The notes under the pieces: model-generated | The model's input: only the letters and a program-made list of their open reading frames with translations | What the model was told of the DNA's origin: nothing | Database searches by the model: none | Origin: Citrus sinensis | Lineage: Eukaryota > Streptophyta > Magnoliopsida > Sapindales > Rutaceae | Assembly (NCBI RefSeq): GCF_022201045.2 | Contig: NC_068558.1 | Coordinates: 50,881,501-50,945,500, forward strand | Length of the DNA stretch: 64,000 nt | Reading direction: 5' to 3' | In this document: positions 1 through 12,959 of the stretch, in pieces | Position numbering within the stretch: the stretch's first letter is position 1 | How the letters are laid out: every line of letters starts with the position of its first letter | Translations under genes and position numbers: made by a program

Positions 1-193
1 GGTTGCATGAGGGGATGGGATTGGTGTCAGCAGTAGCATTTATGCAGTCAACACCATCATTGTTGTAATGTTGTTATCACTATGGGGGGTGTTAGTAATG
101 ATGTGTGTGGAGGTTAGTAATGATGGCTTTCAAATTCTGAGAATCATTGGGTGAATTTGTACCTAAAAGATTTGCAATCTGAGAAGCATCAAC

Positions 194-1279
194 ATACTTC
201 TGATCAGGAACTGAATTCTTCCTGCATCTCCATTTATTTCCATTAGTTCTTCTGCACCTCCCCGGTTCTAGATCCATCACGATCCTATGATCAACTTTTC
301 GACCAACTTTCCCAACCAAGGCCTGCAATTGAAACTTGAAGCAAATATACAAAAATTAAATTCAAAGACAGAGCAATATATAATCATTCTCTAATAAATA
401 CATTCTCGTTTTGTTAAAATAAGTGTTAATAAAATAAAAAAACATAAATTTTAATATACTAATAGACAAAAATTACGATCTCCAATAAATATATTTTTTA
501 ATATTTTATTGACATTTTCACTTTGGAGATGTTCTTACTACAAACAGATTATATATATATATATATATGACAAATAGGAAGTCATCGGTGGAAATACATT
601 TATCTTGTCAACCGTATGTCTAATTATCTGTAGAATCTAACCACATTCGTGTTCACTTATATAATAATTGTGAGAAAAAATTTAAAATATGTAGCATGTT
701 CTATCAGATGGTCCCATTAAACCCGTCCTACCTATGTTTTTCTCGTCACATTAACTATCCCAAAATGTGTGTCCACAACTCTAAACATATTATAACTGGG
801 AAATATACCCCATTTTGAAGTTCATCATATCATCCAACTTATTTCATAGAACCAATGTGCAAACACGTAGTTTGGCTATTAACATAACCTAGCTAATAAT
901 AATAAGAGACCTGAAATTATCATAGAAAAATCAAATTGCATATCAATGTTCGTCAACAAAATTGATCATATTAGGCTAAACGCATCCCGTTTGTATTCTT
1001 CATGTCGAATGAACCATCTTTAAAGAAAATCAGAAGAGTAAAATACTTACGGCTGGGATATAGATTATAAACACTACTGGGATCAGACCCAAAAGAGCTA
1101 GCAACTTCCCTCCACATGGGCATCAAAACATGACAAGGAACAGGAAGCCCAGCTTTCATATGCTCAAAAATAAGAACTTGTCTTTGAAACTCGGAAAACT
1201 GAGCAGGCGTTAGCATTGGGTTTTCGCATTTGATTGACGCTGATCCATCCTTCACTGTTTTCTTTTTTCTCCCTTCCAT
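194..1279 (-). CDS. Growth-regulating factor (GRF9-like) transcription factor, partial
   Basis: GRFs are plant transcription factors that bind GIF co-activators through a QLQ domain and DNA through a WRC domain. They promote cell proliferation in young organs. The first exon (1279 down to 1051) starts at the first in-frame ATG; an in-frame stop lies upstream at 1367-1369. It encodes a QLQ domain ([20 protein letters not shown], then AGLPVP) and ends at a strong GTAAGT donor. A second exon from 322 to about 194 encodes a WRC core ([17 protein letters not shown]). The two exons do not join in phase (1 versus 0), so a small exon between them is missing from this model, or the gene is damaged. 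The WRC zinc-binding set is incomplete: two Cys are present, but the third Cys and the His expected after DQKY are not in this exon. They may lie in a further exon beyond the left edge. GRF9 is the best guess, mainly because an FLA8-like gene is next to it. Confidence 0.72.
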
Positions 1280-3460
1280 CACCACCGCCGCCGCCGCCGT
1301 CTGCTCCTCCTCCTTTCTCTTGTGGGTCGCACCACCACCTTCACCACAAAATGGATGAAGGAGACATCAGGGGCTCCACTGTCATAAGAGCTTCACCAAC
1401 GGCTATTTATTTTCGAGAGTTAAAAAGTGTTAAGCTTGAAGCACAAGCAATAAACAACATTGCTTGCTAAAACAATGCAAATAAGATGAGTCTTGAGAGA
1501 GAATTTATAAAACACACCGCAGAGAACGTTTAATTAATTAGTTCAGAGAAGCAGTAGATTCTTTTTTTTTTTAATGAAATTAAGTTTTATAAGCATAAGT
1601 AACCTCGTTTGACATGCCGCGTTGCTGTTTTGAGACTTCAGAGAGGGAAGCGAGTACTGTTGGCTGCTCGCAACTGAAAAATAGCGGTTGTCAGAATTTT
1701 TCCGACAGCACTAGCCTTTGTAGTCCTCACAGCGAAGAAGTGGGTTTCACTCGCGTGTCTCTCACTATCCAATTCTAGAGCGTCTACGTTTCATTTGCGA
1801 TGCGTTCCACGCGCCTTGTCAGATTGCTTGTCCGTCATTGGTTTGCAAGCATGAGATATCACGCCACCTGCATCTGCCAGCTCTAGTTAGTATGTATTAA
1901 AAACACTTATAAAATTCGAATCACTGGGGTGTATTTAGTCGTATACTAATCCGCTCTCCTATGGGCTGAGATTAGAATCCCGTAAGCCCAGCACAAATTT
2001 GCGGAGCAAACATCAATCTGTTCGCACGTCATCTAATTTTTATTTCCCCAATTTTCTTGTGGTCGTAAGCCATAATTCCAGGGCCGCGAGCACCAAAATG
2101 TGGACCATTTTCAAATGATGGAAGAGTGTAGAGAGTCACGTGGCATCTAATATTTAGTTTCCATCCCTGATATAAATATATATGGTGAATGACTGTTTGG
2201 TGATACAATGTTGCAGACATTATGAGCTCGCACCAGATCCACTTTCAAAGATAAAAAATAATGAACCTCCAATCTCAGGACAAAACTGTATTAAAATTGT
2301 TGCTCGGTACCCCTCCTTAAAACGTTTTGTACCAAAATGGGTTAACATCTTTAAACTCCTGCCCTTGGGCTTGGTCAAAGAGTATAAACTTGTTCATGAA
2401 GCAGATTCCGAAATTACTACTTTTACCAAATGAAGCTCAACGTCCATCCAACGATATTTGTGCTATGAAAATTGGATTAAAATTGACCAACTCAAAACAA
2501 ATTACAGCAATACTTGTGTGCACGGATTCTAAGGCTCCACTTACGACTTCGAAAAGCATGCTAGTTACAATATAGTTATCAAATATTATTACCATAACTA
2601 CTAAAAACAGCAAACTGGGACTGGCTAAGGCCAGCGGCCCTATAGCATTGTCACAACAAGCTCAACATTACAATTGGCCAATTGCCCAGCAATTTTATGA
2701 GTGGAAAACTTACGTGGAAAGTTGTAGCAGCTGGTTTCTTGAACCTTATCCATATTCCACAATATCAATAAAAAGCCAATTCAGTGGCAGATTTATCATT
2801 TATGCCCAGTCAGTCACCGACTCAAAATTCCCCCCCATTAGTCCATTACATACAAATTAGAACTCACACAGAAAAGTAGCTTTAATGAAATTGCGTGTTC
2901 CAAAATTCAGTGTGTATTCTAATTATTCAAAATCGAAACTACTGATTAAGGTGAAGATTAGGGTACCTGATGGTCCAGTCCCATATCAACAAACGAAGGG
3001 AAGCACCTATCGTCACATTTACATAGGAGTCGTTGACCTTCCTTTCCGTTGGAGTCGCCTCATAGGTGATGGGACAACGGAATTCGACTTTCCAAATTCT
3101 AACCATGGTTTATACTTTATAGCCGTTACCCCCGACGCAACTGAGTGATAATTCACCAACACAAAAGCGAAAGAAGGTCATTCCTGTCATTTAACCAAAA
3201 GAAGAGAACCAAATAGCCGTAGCATATGATTCTGCTACCACATTTCCAGCTGTGATCAAAGCATACCTGCCTCCTCACGTCACATGGCCCCAAGTCCCAA
3301 TGGACCCCAGTCCTTAACCATAGTTAAAATTTAACCCCTAACTCTCGTTAAATCCCAACTCCCAATCCTTTCCTCTTCCACCATATTATTACTCCTGCTC
3401 TCTGATAACCAATCAATCACTGCTTGTCTTCCAAATTCGAAATTGATAGCATCATCCACA
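1280..3460. other. Intergenic region between divergent GRF and FLA genes
   Basis: This gap of about 2.2 kb lies between two start codons facing away from each other, so it should contain both promoters. Just upstream of the GRF ATG is a purine-rich GGC/GAG stretch, probably 5' UTR. Short open frames around 2180-2570 and 2885-3148 show no recognisable family and no splice-linked continuation. I see no repeat or RNA gene in it. Confidence 0.6.
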
Positions 3461-4717
3461 ATGAGCACCGTCTTTCTCTTCCTCACTCTCTCTTTACTCG
3501 CAATTACCATTTCATCAGCCCACAACATCACCGACATTCTCAAAGACTTTCCAGAATACTCCCAGTTTAACAGCTATCTTACCCAAACAAAACTAGCCGA
3601 TGAAATCAACAGTCGCCAAACAATCACCGTCCTTGTCCTCCCCAACGGAGCTATGTCTGATCTCACAGCCAAACACCCCCTCTCCGTTATCAAAAGCGCA
3701 CTTAGCCTCCTCGTTTTGCTTGACTACTACGACCCACAAAAGCTCCATCAAATTTCCAAAGGCACCACTCTCAGTACCACTCTTTACCAAACCACCGGAA
3801 ATGCCCCTGGCAACTTAGGTTTCGTGAATATTACCGATCTCCAAGGTGGCAAAGTCGGCTTCGGCTCGGCTGCTTCTGGCTCTAAGCTCGACTCCACTTA
3901 CACCAAATCCGTTAAGCAGATTCCTTACAATGTCTCTGTCCTTGAGATCAGTAGTCCGATTATTGCGCCCGGAATCTTAACGGCTCCCGCTCCATCGGCC
4001 GACGTTAACATTACGGCGTTGCTTGAGAAAGCTGGGTGCAAGACCTTTGCCAGCTTGCTTGTCTCCAGTGGTGTGATTAAAACTTTTGAGTCTGCGATTT
4101 CTAAAGGATTGACTGTTTTTGCGCCGTCCGATGAGGCTTTTAAGGCAGCTGGCGTTCCTGATCTGACCAAGCTCACAAATGCCGAGGTGGTCTCCCTCTT
4201 ACAGTATCATGCAGCTAACGGCTACAATCCAGTGGGGACATTGAAGACTACTAAAGGCTCGATCTCCACATTGGCCACTAACGGTGCAGGAAAGTTCGAT
4301 CTGACTGTGACGACAGCCGGTGACTCGGTCACTCTTCACACAGGAGTCGACTCGTCGAGACTCGCCGACACGGTGCTTGACTCAACGCCGTTGGCCATTT
4401 TCACTGTTGACAATGTGCTTTTGCCAACTGAGTTGTTCGGAAAGGCGCCCTCTCCAGCTCCAGCGGGTGAGCCGGTGGCTGCTCCGTCTCCCGCTCCAAC
4501 CGTTGCTTCTCCCGGTCCTGCTCCAGTGACCGTCGAGGCGCCATCACCTTCGGCTGCCTCACCTCCGGCTCCGCTGACGGAGACGCCTGGGGGAGCGCCA
4601 GCTGACGCGCCGGGCTCAGTGGAGAATAGCACCACCGACAATGCTGCTTTTCACGTGAATGCTCCAGCATTGTTCGCTGTACTCGTTACGGTCGTTTGTT
4701 CGTTTCTCTTGTCCTGA
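3461..4717 (+). CDS. FLA8: Fasciclin-like arabinogalactan protein, FLA8-like (GPI-anchored)
   Basis: This intronless gene encodes 418 residues, close to the usual length for FLA8-type proteins. The ATG at 3461 is followed directly by a signal peptide (about residues 1-20, hydrophobic, ending SSA). Two fasciclin domains follow: a diverged one (about 22-165) and a well-conserved one (about 182-328) with the H1-type segment [10 protein letters not shown], the LLQYH motif and the H2-type [10 protein letters not shown]. Around 170-180 and 328-385 are Ala/Pro/Ser-rich AGP glycomodules (repeated APSPAP units) expected to be hydroxylated and O-glycosylated. The last 20 or so residues are hydrophobic and follow a small-residue stretch, the pattern of a GPI-anchor signal. 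The protein should sit on the outer face of the plasma membrane and in the wall, where FLAs act in adhesion and signalling. N-glycosylation sequons such as NIT and NVS are present. Assignment to the FLA1/2/8/10 type is firm; FLA8 itself rests on neighbours. Confidence 0.95.
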   Translation: MSTVFLFLTLSLLAITISSAHNITDILKDFPEYSQFNSYLTQTKLADEINSRQTITVLVLPNGAMSDLTAKHPLSVIKSALSLLVLLDYYDPQKLHQISKGTTLSTTLYQTTGNAPGNLGFVNITDLQGGKVGFGSAASGSKLDSTYTKSVKQIPYNVSVLEISSPIIAPGILTAPAPSADVNITALLEKAGCKTFASLLVSSGVIKTFESAISKGLTVFAPSDEAFKAAGVPDLTKLTNAEVVSLLQYHAANGYNPVGTLKTTKGSISTLATNGAGKFDLTVTTAGDSVTLHTGVDSSRLADTVLDSTPLAIFTVDNVLLPTELFGKAPSPAPAGEPVAAPSPAPTVASPGPAPVTVEAPSPSAASPPAPLTETPGGAPADAPGSVENSTTDNAAFHVNAPALFAVLVTVVCSFLLS

Positions 4718-7700
4718 TTGGTAATTACGCAAGTCTGTTAATTTTTTTTTTTTTCTCCTTTTGTTGTTATTAGAGATTAGAGAGGTTTATTTTTAATTTA
4801 TTTGGGATTTTAATTTATGGGATGAGACGGTGCGCATTTTTAGCAGCAATGGAGAGTGACGAGTGAGTGAGAGTGAGAACAGTGGGGTTTGTCGATTGTT
4901 GATGTTTGTTGCAGTTTTTTTTTATTTTTTTAATTTCTATTTTTACTTTTTTTGTTTTTGTTAGTGTTGTTTGGTTTTCAAGGTGTAACGCATTCTATTA
5001 TTTTAATTTGTTATTTTATTGGTTATTGCGTTGGATGGTGAGAAGCTCACGTGGCGAAAGCGATGGACGGCTCTGTAGGTTTTAATTAATACATTGGGAC
5101 CACAATTACAAAGTATGGTATTTTTAGTGTTGTCATCGATGGACCGATACATGTTCCCAGGAAACCTTGATTTGTTTCTGTCCGGCGAATGACAATGATT
5201 CCCATCGAACAACAAATTTAAAAAACAAATTAATTTCGCTTCCAATTTTTTACTTAATTATGTTACTTGGGGGAGATTTGCATTTATGTTGAAATAACTT
5301 ATGAATGATAATACTACAGCCACAATCAAACATTTTTGTGGTTTGACTAGATTGGTTAAAAATGTAAAAAGAAATTATAAAAATAATTAGGTGAAAGTGA
5401 GTTACGTGATATTTTATTCAATTAATTCATTTATTTCTAGTTTGTAAAAGATTGTGTGCAATTGTTGAATCAGTGTTGATGACTTATCTCAATAATTTGA
5501 AGGGTCCAGCTACTATACCCATGGGGTTTGGTACCTCATTCTTTTGTCTTTTTCAGATCCGCCTATTGAGAGTTTGTATAATGGTTAGATGTGGTTATTG
5601 GGCTATTAATATTAAAAGCTCTTGTTATTAATGCAAAATAAGAAAAATAAAAAATTTTATAATTATGACATATAAGTCCACAATATTTTATTTATTTTTA
5701 CTCTATTGAATTAGGTTTTCAATTCAATGACTTGTTCTTACATTTATTAATATCTATTTAAATTAATAAATTTACTTATTAATTAATATATTAACTAATT
5801 TATTACATAGTTAAACTATGTAAATTATTTACTAACCACAGTTGATGATAAATATAAATATGATTTTTTTTTTAATTTAACACAGTAATCAATTTCCTTT
5901 CACCCATGTGAGCAGGGTTCAAACTCCATATCTTTTTTTTTTTTTCAAACAAGAGATTTTATGTGTCAAATAGATGAAATACTCAAAATACGAAAATAAA
6001 TTTAATTTGATATTCTATGTAGGTAATGTTTATTATTTTTTATAACATAATATTTAATTAACATACTAAATTATTTAATTATGTAGTTAAAATATTTTAA
6101 TTTACTAATAATAATAAAGTGTTAGTTTATGAATTTGTAAAATCATTTTTTTTTGTTTGAGCAATGAGTTTGTATTTTTGGTTGAGTTTTTGTCCTAATA
6201 TAAAAGGAGTAAATTTAATTGCACACTTAAATAAATTTAATTAAAATTTTGTCCTGAAAATCGTGGCTTCCATAAGCATTAATGCAACTGAAATTTTATA
6301 GGTGTGGGACTAATATGTAAAAATTTAAAAAAAATTATTTTATTTTTATTTTTATAACAAATTATAGGACTCCATTATAGTTGACCTTAAAAACGGCAAA
6401 AAATGGTACCACACCCTGTTGCAAAGTAGTTTTGCCTTAATTTGAATACAATTGCAAAGATGTCTGTAATTTTTCTTTTTTGAGGTTTAAGTACATTAGA
6501 AATACTTAATAAATACACTATAGATATTTTATAAACCATAGGTGGCCTTTTTTTCTGAAATCTAAAAGATTTTAATTAGTTGCGAATTTATTTTTTTGTG
6601 TAGAATTGCAAAAAGTAAATATTAAGTTGTATTTTTGTATTCATACCTTTACAAGTTATAACTGTTAAACAAATAATAAACATATCAAATAACTCAAATA
6701 AGATAATATATTATCATAACATAAATAATATTCAATTGAATATAATCCTTTATATTTTAAATTAATATATGTTAAAAAATTTTATTGTAGTTTATGACGC
6801 TCTTATATGAAAAATATTTATAAAAGAATTATAAAGATAAATAATGCTAGTGTGAAGAAAAAAAAGATAAAAATAATAATAGGCTACAATTGCATTATCA
6901 CAAGCTAATAAAATGGGTAATAATGCTAATTATTGAATTTTATTTGGGTAAGGATGAAAATTAATTAATTAAATAAGGATAGTTTAGAGAATATATTTTA
7001 ATGATATTATTTAGACTTTTTTATAAAACAAAAGGATAAAAAAATTAGATTAATAACTGAAAATTTTTATTAAATTAAAAATAAATAGATTTAATAACTT
7101 AATTGGTCATTAAATAAAAAACAAACAGTCCCTTAGTCTTATTTATTTTTTACCAACTCAATTAAAGTATATGTGGTTTTGTAATGATAAGTTAACGGAT
7201 ATTATGATTTTCAAAATAAAAATAATAATTTTGAATGCGGATCCAAAGACATTATCATCAAAGTCTTTTTTTTTTTCTTTTTCAAACAATGATTAATTGA
7301 GTAAAAAACTAAAATAAAAAATTCTGATTAAAGGGTGGGTAAAACTTAATTACTATTCTTAATCTATTCATTTCTTAAGATTCGGATGATTAATTAAATA
7401 AAATAAATACTCAGTTAATTCAAATATACGCGGACATATCAATACGATAATTGCATTTGTGTAAATTTCTACGCGTGAATAATAAATTTTTATACTCAGA
7501 ACTTTCCCAATCCATTAATTACTGTACAAATTCTACATAGAGATTTGTGGAGATTGAATCTAGTGTTGAAATTAAGTTGAGTAGTGTTTAAATTTTTATA
7601 ATCTGTGTGCGTATATTTATACCACGTTAAAGATTTAATCTTATTTTTATCTAATAATATTCAAACACGTAACACGATATTATCGAGTGTGGGGGGCTGC

Positions 7701-7905
7701 TACAAAGGATAAAGCGGCGGTTGGAGGTTAACGCCTTGAAACGGCGACGTCTTTACGTATTTCCAAAGTCCCAAATCTCAGGCAGTTTCGTACTTCTATG
7801 ACTGCAAATTTACCCCACGGATGAGAAGGAAAAATCCCCCTTTGTCACCAGGAAGTTGAACAATAAAGAATCGCGAGCCGTTGCTGAGAACTGAATCGAG
7901 CGACC
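4718..7905. other. AT-rich intergenic region
   Basis: This gap follows the FLA stop. The first 300 bases are T-rich, as in a plant 3' UTR. From about 5600 to 7650 the sequence is very AT-rich with many homopolymer runs and no frame of coding character. A short segment near 5900 (a TTCAAACTCC-like box followed by poly-T) resembles a decayed SINE tail but is too degraded to call. The last 200 bases, more GC-rich, are the likely promoter and 5' UTR of the VMS1 gene. Confidence 0.5.
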
Positions 7906-10900
7906 ATGGCGACCGAGCCGCCTAGCAGCAGCACCACTGCAACGACCGTTCCACAAGAGAAACGACACCGTTCAGTCTTCGACCTTCCCTCGAATTTCTT
8001 CGATTCTTGTCGCTTACTATCTCCTTTGGCAACATCAATGTCTGATAATGATTCCCGCCCCGCCGCAGAAACTCTAAAAGTGATCCATGATTGCGAGGAA
8101 GAAGATAACCGCTCCATAAACAGCGTCGCTCTAACTAGGTGGACCTGTAATACTTGTAAAACCGAGTTCGAGTCTCTTCAGGACCAGCGCTCGCACTTCA
8201 AATCCGATGTTCATCGTTTCAATGTAATAAAACATCTGCCTCTTATGAATCTTTGAAACAAAATTGCTATTTTTTTTCCCTCCTTTTGTAAACTGCCTCT
8301 TATAATCCTATGTTCACCGTTTATTATGTCAATTGTTTTCGATAGTTGTAAACTACAACTATTACGTGTGCCACATTGATCTTTTTCTTCCATTATTAAA
8401 TGGCCATCAATTGTTGTTTCCTTCTATAGTCGTGGTGTGTTTACTAGATTGTGTTCTGATAATAGGTGAAGCTAACCATTGCTGGTAAGGACATTGTGAA
8501 GGAGGAAGATTTTGAGGAATTGACATCTGATTCTCTTAAAGACTATGATGTATCGAGTATATCTGGCTCAGAAGATGAAGCTGATAAGTTATCCTGCCGC
8601 CATGATCCACGTGGGGAGTCAGTTCCGAGTGTTAGGACGAAGTTGTTTATCCGCCTTCAGTCAGGGGAGAGAGTTTCATTTTGGAAGTGTCTTATGTTGA
8701 ATGAGTCTGAAAGTGTTTCCTATGAGGATGATAAATCATTTTCTGTCAACGACGAGGGGTGCTTGAGTGTGAGTGAAGTGATTGAGAGATTGAAAAGTTT
8801 GACTTGTGAGCCTAGGGATGGTACTCATCTCAGGGTTGTGTTGCTTGCAAGTGGTGGCCACTTTGCTGGCTCTGTGTTTGATGGTAACTTGGTTGTGGCT
8901 CGCAAAACATTTCACAGGTCAGTACATTTTTGTCTACTGCTGTTTGAGCATTTTATTTCCACAAGTTAGAAAATGGGACTGAAGAACATTGATCCAAACC
9001 TAGTTATGAGATATGCTTAATTATTTTTGCTTTAATTGTAATTAAATGATTTATCTGTCTTGTAGATATGTGGTGAGGGCCAAGGCTGGTAAAAAACAGT
9101 CATCAAAAGATGCAAGTGGCAAGGCTGCGAATTCTGCCGGAGCTGCTCTTCGACGGTATAATGAACTTGCCTTAAAGAAGGTATGAAGTACTGTATCTTT
9201 TGAGTTTGTTTTATTCACTTGTATGTATATTTCTTTACTATATCCAAATGGAGCAATATGAGGAAACATATTGTTTCTTATTCCTGGAAAGTGGACTAAT
9301 TATTGTCTCACAAACATTCTAGGATTTACAAGAACTTCTTGCTTCTTGGAAGCCTTATTTTGATGCTTCGATTTGTGTTTTCATTTATGCCCCTTCAACT
9401 AATCGTCAACTGCTTTTCAATGGGGATAAATCGTATTTTAGTCATCAGTGTTGTACCATTCAAAATATTCCGCTGGCTGTTCGGAGGCCTACACTCAAGG
9501 AAACCCAACGTGTATACAGGCAACTGACACAGGTTGCCTATGAAGTAGATGAGAAGGATATTTCGTTGGAAACTTGTGAGAGCTCGAGAATAAACTCCAT
9601 TAGCAATTGTGACCCAGGCTCTAGTAAAGAAGACTTAGCTGATAAATTGGATCTCAAGGAAACATTTGAAGCTTCTTCAAGTTGCAAACAATATTCTGAA
9701 CAGTGTTTGTCAAGTGAGAGTGAAAGTGAAGTTACAGGCATAACAACATCTCTCCATGAAGCAGCTCAGTCTAGCATTGCTCAGAAAGTTTTGGAACTCC
9801 TAGAACAGGGTCTCGATCCTTGCATCAAGGATGAAAATGGGCGCACTCCGTATATGCTGGCTAGTGAGAAGGAGGTTAGGAATACTTTTAGACGGTTCAT
9901 GGCCTCAAACCCTGATAAATGGGATTGGCACGCTGCTAAAGTACCTAGTGCATTGACAAAAGAAATGGAGGAATCCCAAGCTGCTAAACAGGTGTTTATT
10001 GATTTTCCTTATGGTGGGCAGATTATTTTGATTGTCTTCTAATAAATTATTGTAAAATGAATAATTGAGATTATTGATAAAATTGGTTATCCTCTAATAA
10101 ATTATTGTATAATGAATAATTGAGATTATTGATAAAACAAGAGAGAAGCAGACTGTCAATGATTACGGATGATTTACTTTTCTTTGTGGATGTTCAGGCA
10201 GAGAAGGATGCCAAGCGGAAAGCAAGAGCAAAAGAATTGAAGAAATTGCGTAAAGCAAGAGAAAAGAGGGCAGCACAGGTGAGCATCATTCTGTCATGGT
10301 CCTGATATTTCTTAAAAGATGCCAGGGAAGATATTTTTCATCCCTTAATGTTTATGCTTCTTTCTGTTGACTGGATTTTCAAAAACTGATGCAGTAGTGT
10401 GGGGTTATTAAATATTAATTGATAAGGTCAATCTATTCATCTTATATTCTCTTTTCCCTTTTCCAATTTTTAATAATTGTTTTCAAAGGAAAAAGGGCAG
10501 AAGGGTCCAAGGGGAGGGGTTGGGTGGAAAGTTAGTATCAGATATTTTGTGCATAAGTTGGACTTTGAATGTGCACTTTTTGGTTTTGTCAGATAAAAAA
10601 TTAACATTGTCATTGCTACTGTTCATTGTGCTCATAGCATGGTTTCTGTTTCCCATTTATTGATCTGGTGACCTCGGCAGTTTGATTTGAACTAGTTATC
10701 TGAATACACAGGCCCAGGCTGCTGAAAATGCTGCAGTTGCAGATAACCAATTGACACCATCCTCCGTTCTTAAGGGAGAGGCCCAACTTCGTGGATTGCA
10801 CATCTCCAAAGAGGTTAGATTAGAATTTTCTACAAATGATTATATGATGGACATTATTTCACATGATTTTGAGATTTTTCATTAGCATATCAATTTTAAA

Positions 10901-11301
10901 TTTGACTATTTTGTTCTTTCATCTAGCATTTTTTGTTGATTTGGCTTTCAGATTGCCTCTCTTTCTATGCCATTTTACTTGTTCATCGCTTCATGAATTG
11001 TAAAATGGTTTCTTTTTCACCTTACTAGGAGGAGCTGAAGAGATCACAAGCTGCTGAAAGGGAGAAAAGAGCAGCTGCTGCTGAGAGGAGAATGGCTGCA
11101 GCTCTAGCCCTTAATGCTCAAGGCAGTAGCACTAGCGTTGCACCTAGTACTTTACAGCCCAAAACTGGCTTAGCAACTGATATTAACTGCTCATGTTGCG
11201 GTGCATCATTGGCCGGCAAAGTGCCTTTTCACAGGTATAATTACAAATACTGCAGCACATCATGTATGCATGTGCACCGAGAGGTCCTCGAAGATGGATA
11301 A
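7906..11301 (+). CDS. VMS1/ANKZF1-type peptidyl-tRNA hydrolase of ribosome quality control
   Basis: Seven exons join in frame to 669 residues: 7906-8223, 8466-8917, 9066-9180, 9323-9991, 10198-10278, 10712-10813 and 11029-11301. An N-terminal C2H2-like finger has C81, C84, H97 and H103. A VLRF1 release-factor-like domain spans roughly 170-400 and contains SAGAALRRYNE. The catalytic-type glutamine of the G-x-x-Q loop is visible as GKKQ (Gln268). An ankyrin-like segment (about 435-487, DENGRTPYMLA) follows. Next is a basic coiled region (about 519-545, KRKARAKELKKLRKAREKR), matching the Cdc48/p97-binding helix position. A Cys-rich C-terminal finger starts at CSCCGASL. By family knowledge this enzyme frees stalled nascent chains from tRNA on 60S subunits and recruits Cdc48; it is cytosolic and can move to mitochondria. 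Domain order and length match the plant family. I am sure of the family; the activity is inferred. Confidence 0.93.
10036..10137. repeat. 55-bp tandem duplication in a VMS1 intron
   Basis: Intron 4 of the VMS1 gene (9992-10197) holds two adjacent copies of an AT-rich unit starting at 10036 and 10091. They differ at only a few bases, so the duplication is fairly recent. It does not touch either splice site. Confidence 0.85.
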
Positions 11302-11807
11302 CATTTAAGGTACCTCTGTTAATGTTATCACCTTTCTCATTGTTCGAGTCTCATTGGCATTGATTGGTATAGTCAATTTTACAATTTGTTAAAACTGATA
11401 CCATACAGAATTCAAGAAATAAATTCTATTTATATGATGCCTTGATTGCTGCAAGGGGCAGAGAAGGGGCGAACGAGCCAATATTATTAGAGAAAATAAA
11501 TTGTTATTTATGTTCAGATCTTAAAAGAAGAGAATTTTGGAGTAGATACTCTGGCAAGCAATAATCATGAGCTATTGAAATTTCGTGACACCGTTCTAGT
11601 ATTGCCAAGGCCAAAGAACAAAACACTTTAGCCTACCGATGAGCTGAACCACATTAAGCTAAAGAAAATATATATATATAGGAGATGAAAACAGATCCAA
11701 TTTCTGATCATGAAAATTGAGGGGGCGAACCGCGAATGAAGATTGAACATGAAATCCATCCACAAATCGTTTGCGTGATTTTCCATTTCTTCGTTTGGAG
11801 GCACAGA

Positions 11808-11903
11808 CTTTCCACGCGTCTCAGGTCTTCCTTTAACCGCATGCAATCCCCATTACTTTCCACGCGTTTCAGGTCTTTCTGTAACGGCATGCAATCTCTA
11901 TTA
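11808..11903. repeat. 48-bp tandem duplication
   Basis: Two head-to-tail copies (11808-11855 and 11856-11903) each begin CTTTCCACGCGT and end with TGCAATC followed by CTATTA or its variant. They differ at roughly five positions. The unit is unusually GC-rich for this region and lies downstream of the VMS1 gene. Confidence 0.85.
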
Positions 11904-12881
11904 ATGGGGTGTTTACTTATGGGATTGGGGATAAGGTATATATACTTATGGAATTGAGGAATTAAAATCAAGCGTCAGAATGCTTTATAGATTTTAATTA
12001 TTATCAAGTATGGCAAAATTCTTTACGGGTTTGGAGCTCATGGATCTCACCCTAAATTGGGTGAATTTTAAATTAATTTTGGGAAAGGGGTGGAGCATGG
12101 AGAAAAATAATTCTTAAAATCTTAACGAGGTAGGGTTTTGTTCTGTATTTCTCATCCCACCACCACCCAAATCCCCATTATATATGAATTTTTTTTTCAA
12201 TAATTTTTGTTTTATCAATTACAATGTTGGCTAATAAACTTTAATTTTATGTTTATCTAATATAAATAAGTTATAACTAAAAGAAAACTCTACATTATAA
12301 TACTTATTCAATTTTAGAATATTGTTATGTTTTCTTTTCTCTTTTAAGGTACTGTTCTTTTTAAACATTTTTAGTTCTAATATCATTTCAAGATATTGTT
12401 TCAACCTTTTGTATTTTTTAAATAATTTAAATATTTTATAATATAATAATAATTTTATTTAAGTCCTTAATTTGTAATTCACTGAAATCATTTATCTATA
12501 TATACTGTAAAATAAGTAAATGAAGATGGGGTAGGAAATGAAGGTAAAATTTTTAGTGGGGTGGGAAATGAAGGTAAATCTCCCCACCTCTACTTATTAT
12601 TGAAAAATCAAAATCCATAATGAGAATAATCATGGTGTTTACTTGTTAACATAAAAAGAAAAATAGAATGAAACAAATGGGGTCCATATGTTTTTGGATT
12701 AAAGAATGAAAGTTTGATTCTTTATGGAGTTGAGGATAAGGGAATCAAGTTTCCATCAATTGAACTTTCCATTTTACCCAACTTAACCTAAATTTTAAAT
12801 TTTCACTTTTATCCTTAATTAAAATATTATTATATTATTGTTATTGTTATCATTCTCATTCTTATAATTGTTGTTAAGAAC

Positions 12882-12959
12882 AAGAAGAAGAAGAAGAAGA
12901 AGAAGAAGAAGAAGAAGAAGAAGAAGAAGAAGAAGAACAACAACAACAACAACAACAAC
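12882..12959. repeat. Compound trinucleotide microsatellite (AAG)n-(CAA)n
   Basis: About 18 AAG units run directly into about seven CAA units. The tract is intergenic and likely to be length-polymorphic. Confidence 0.95.

Noticed and set aside
2885..3148. 87-residue open frame upstream of FLA
   Set aside because: No family resemblance, and it lies in a probable promoter region.
4336..4670. Minus-strand open frames across the FLA proline-rich region
   Set aside because: They are shadow frames created by the GC-rich AGP repeats on the opposite strand.
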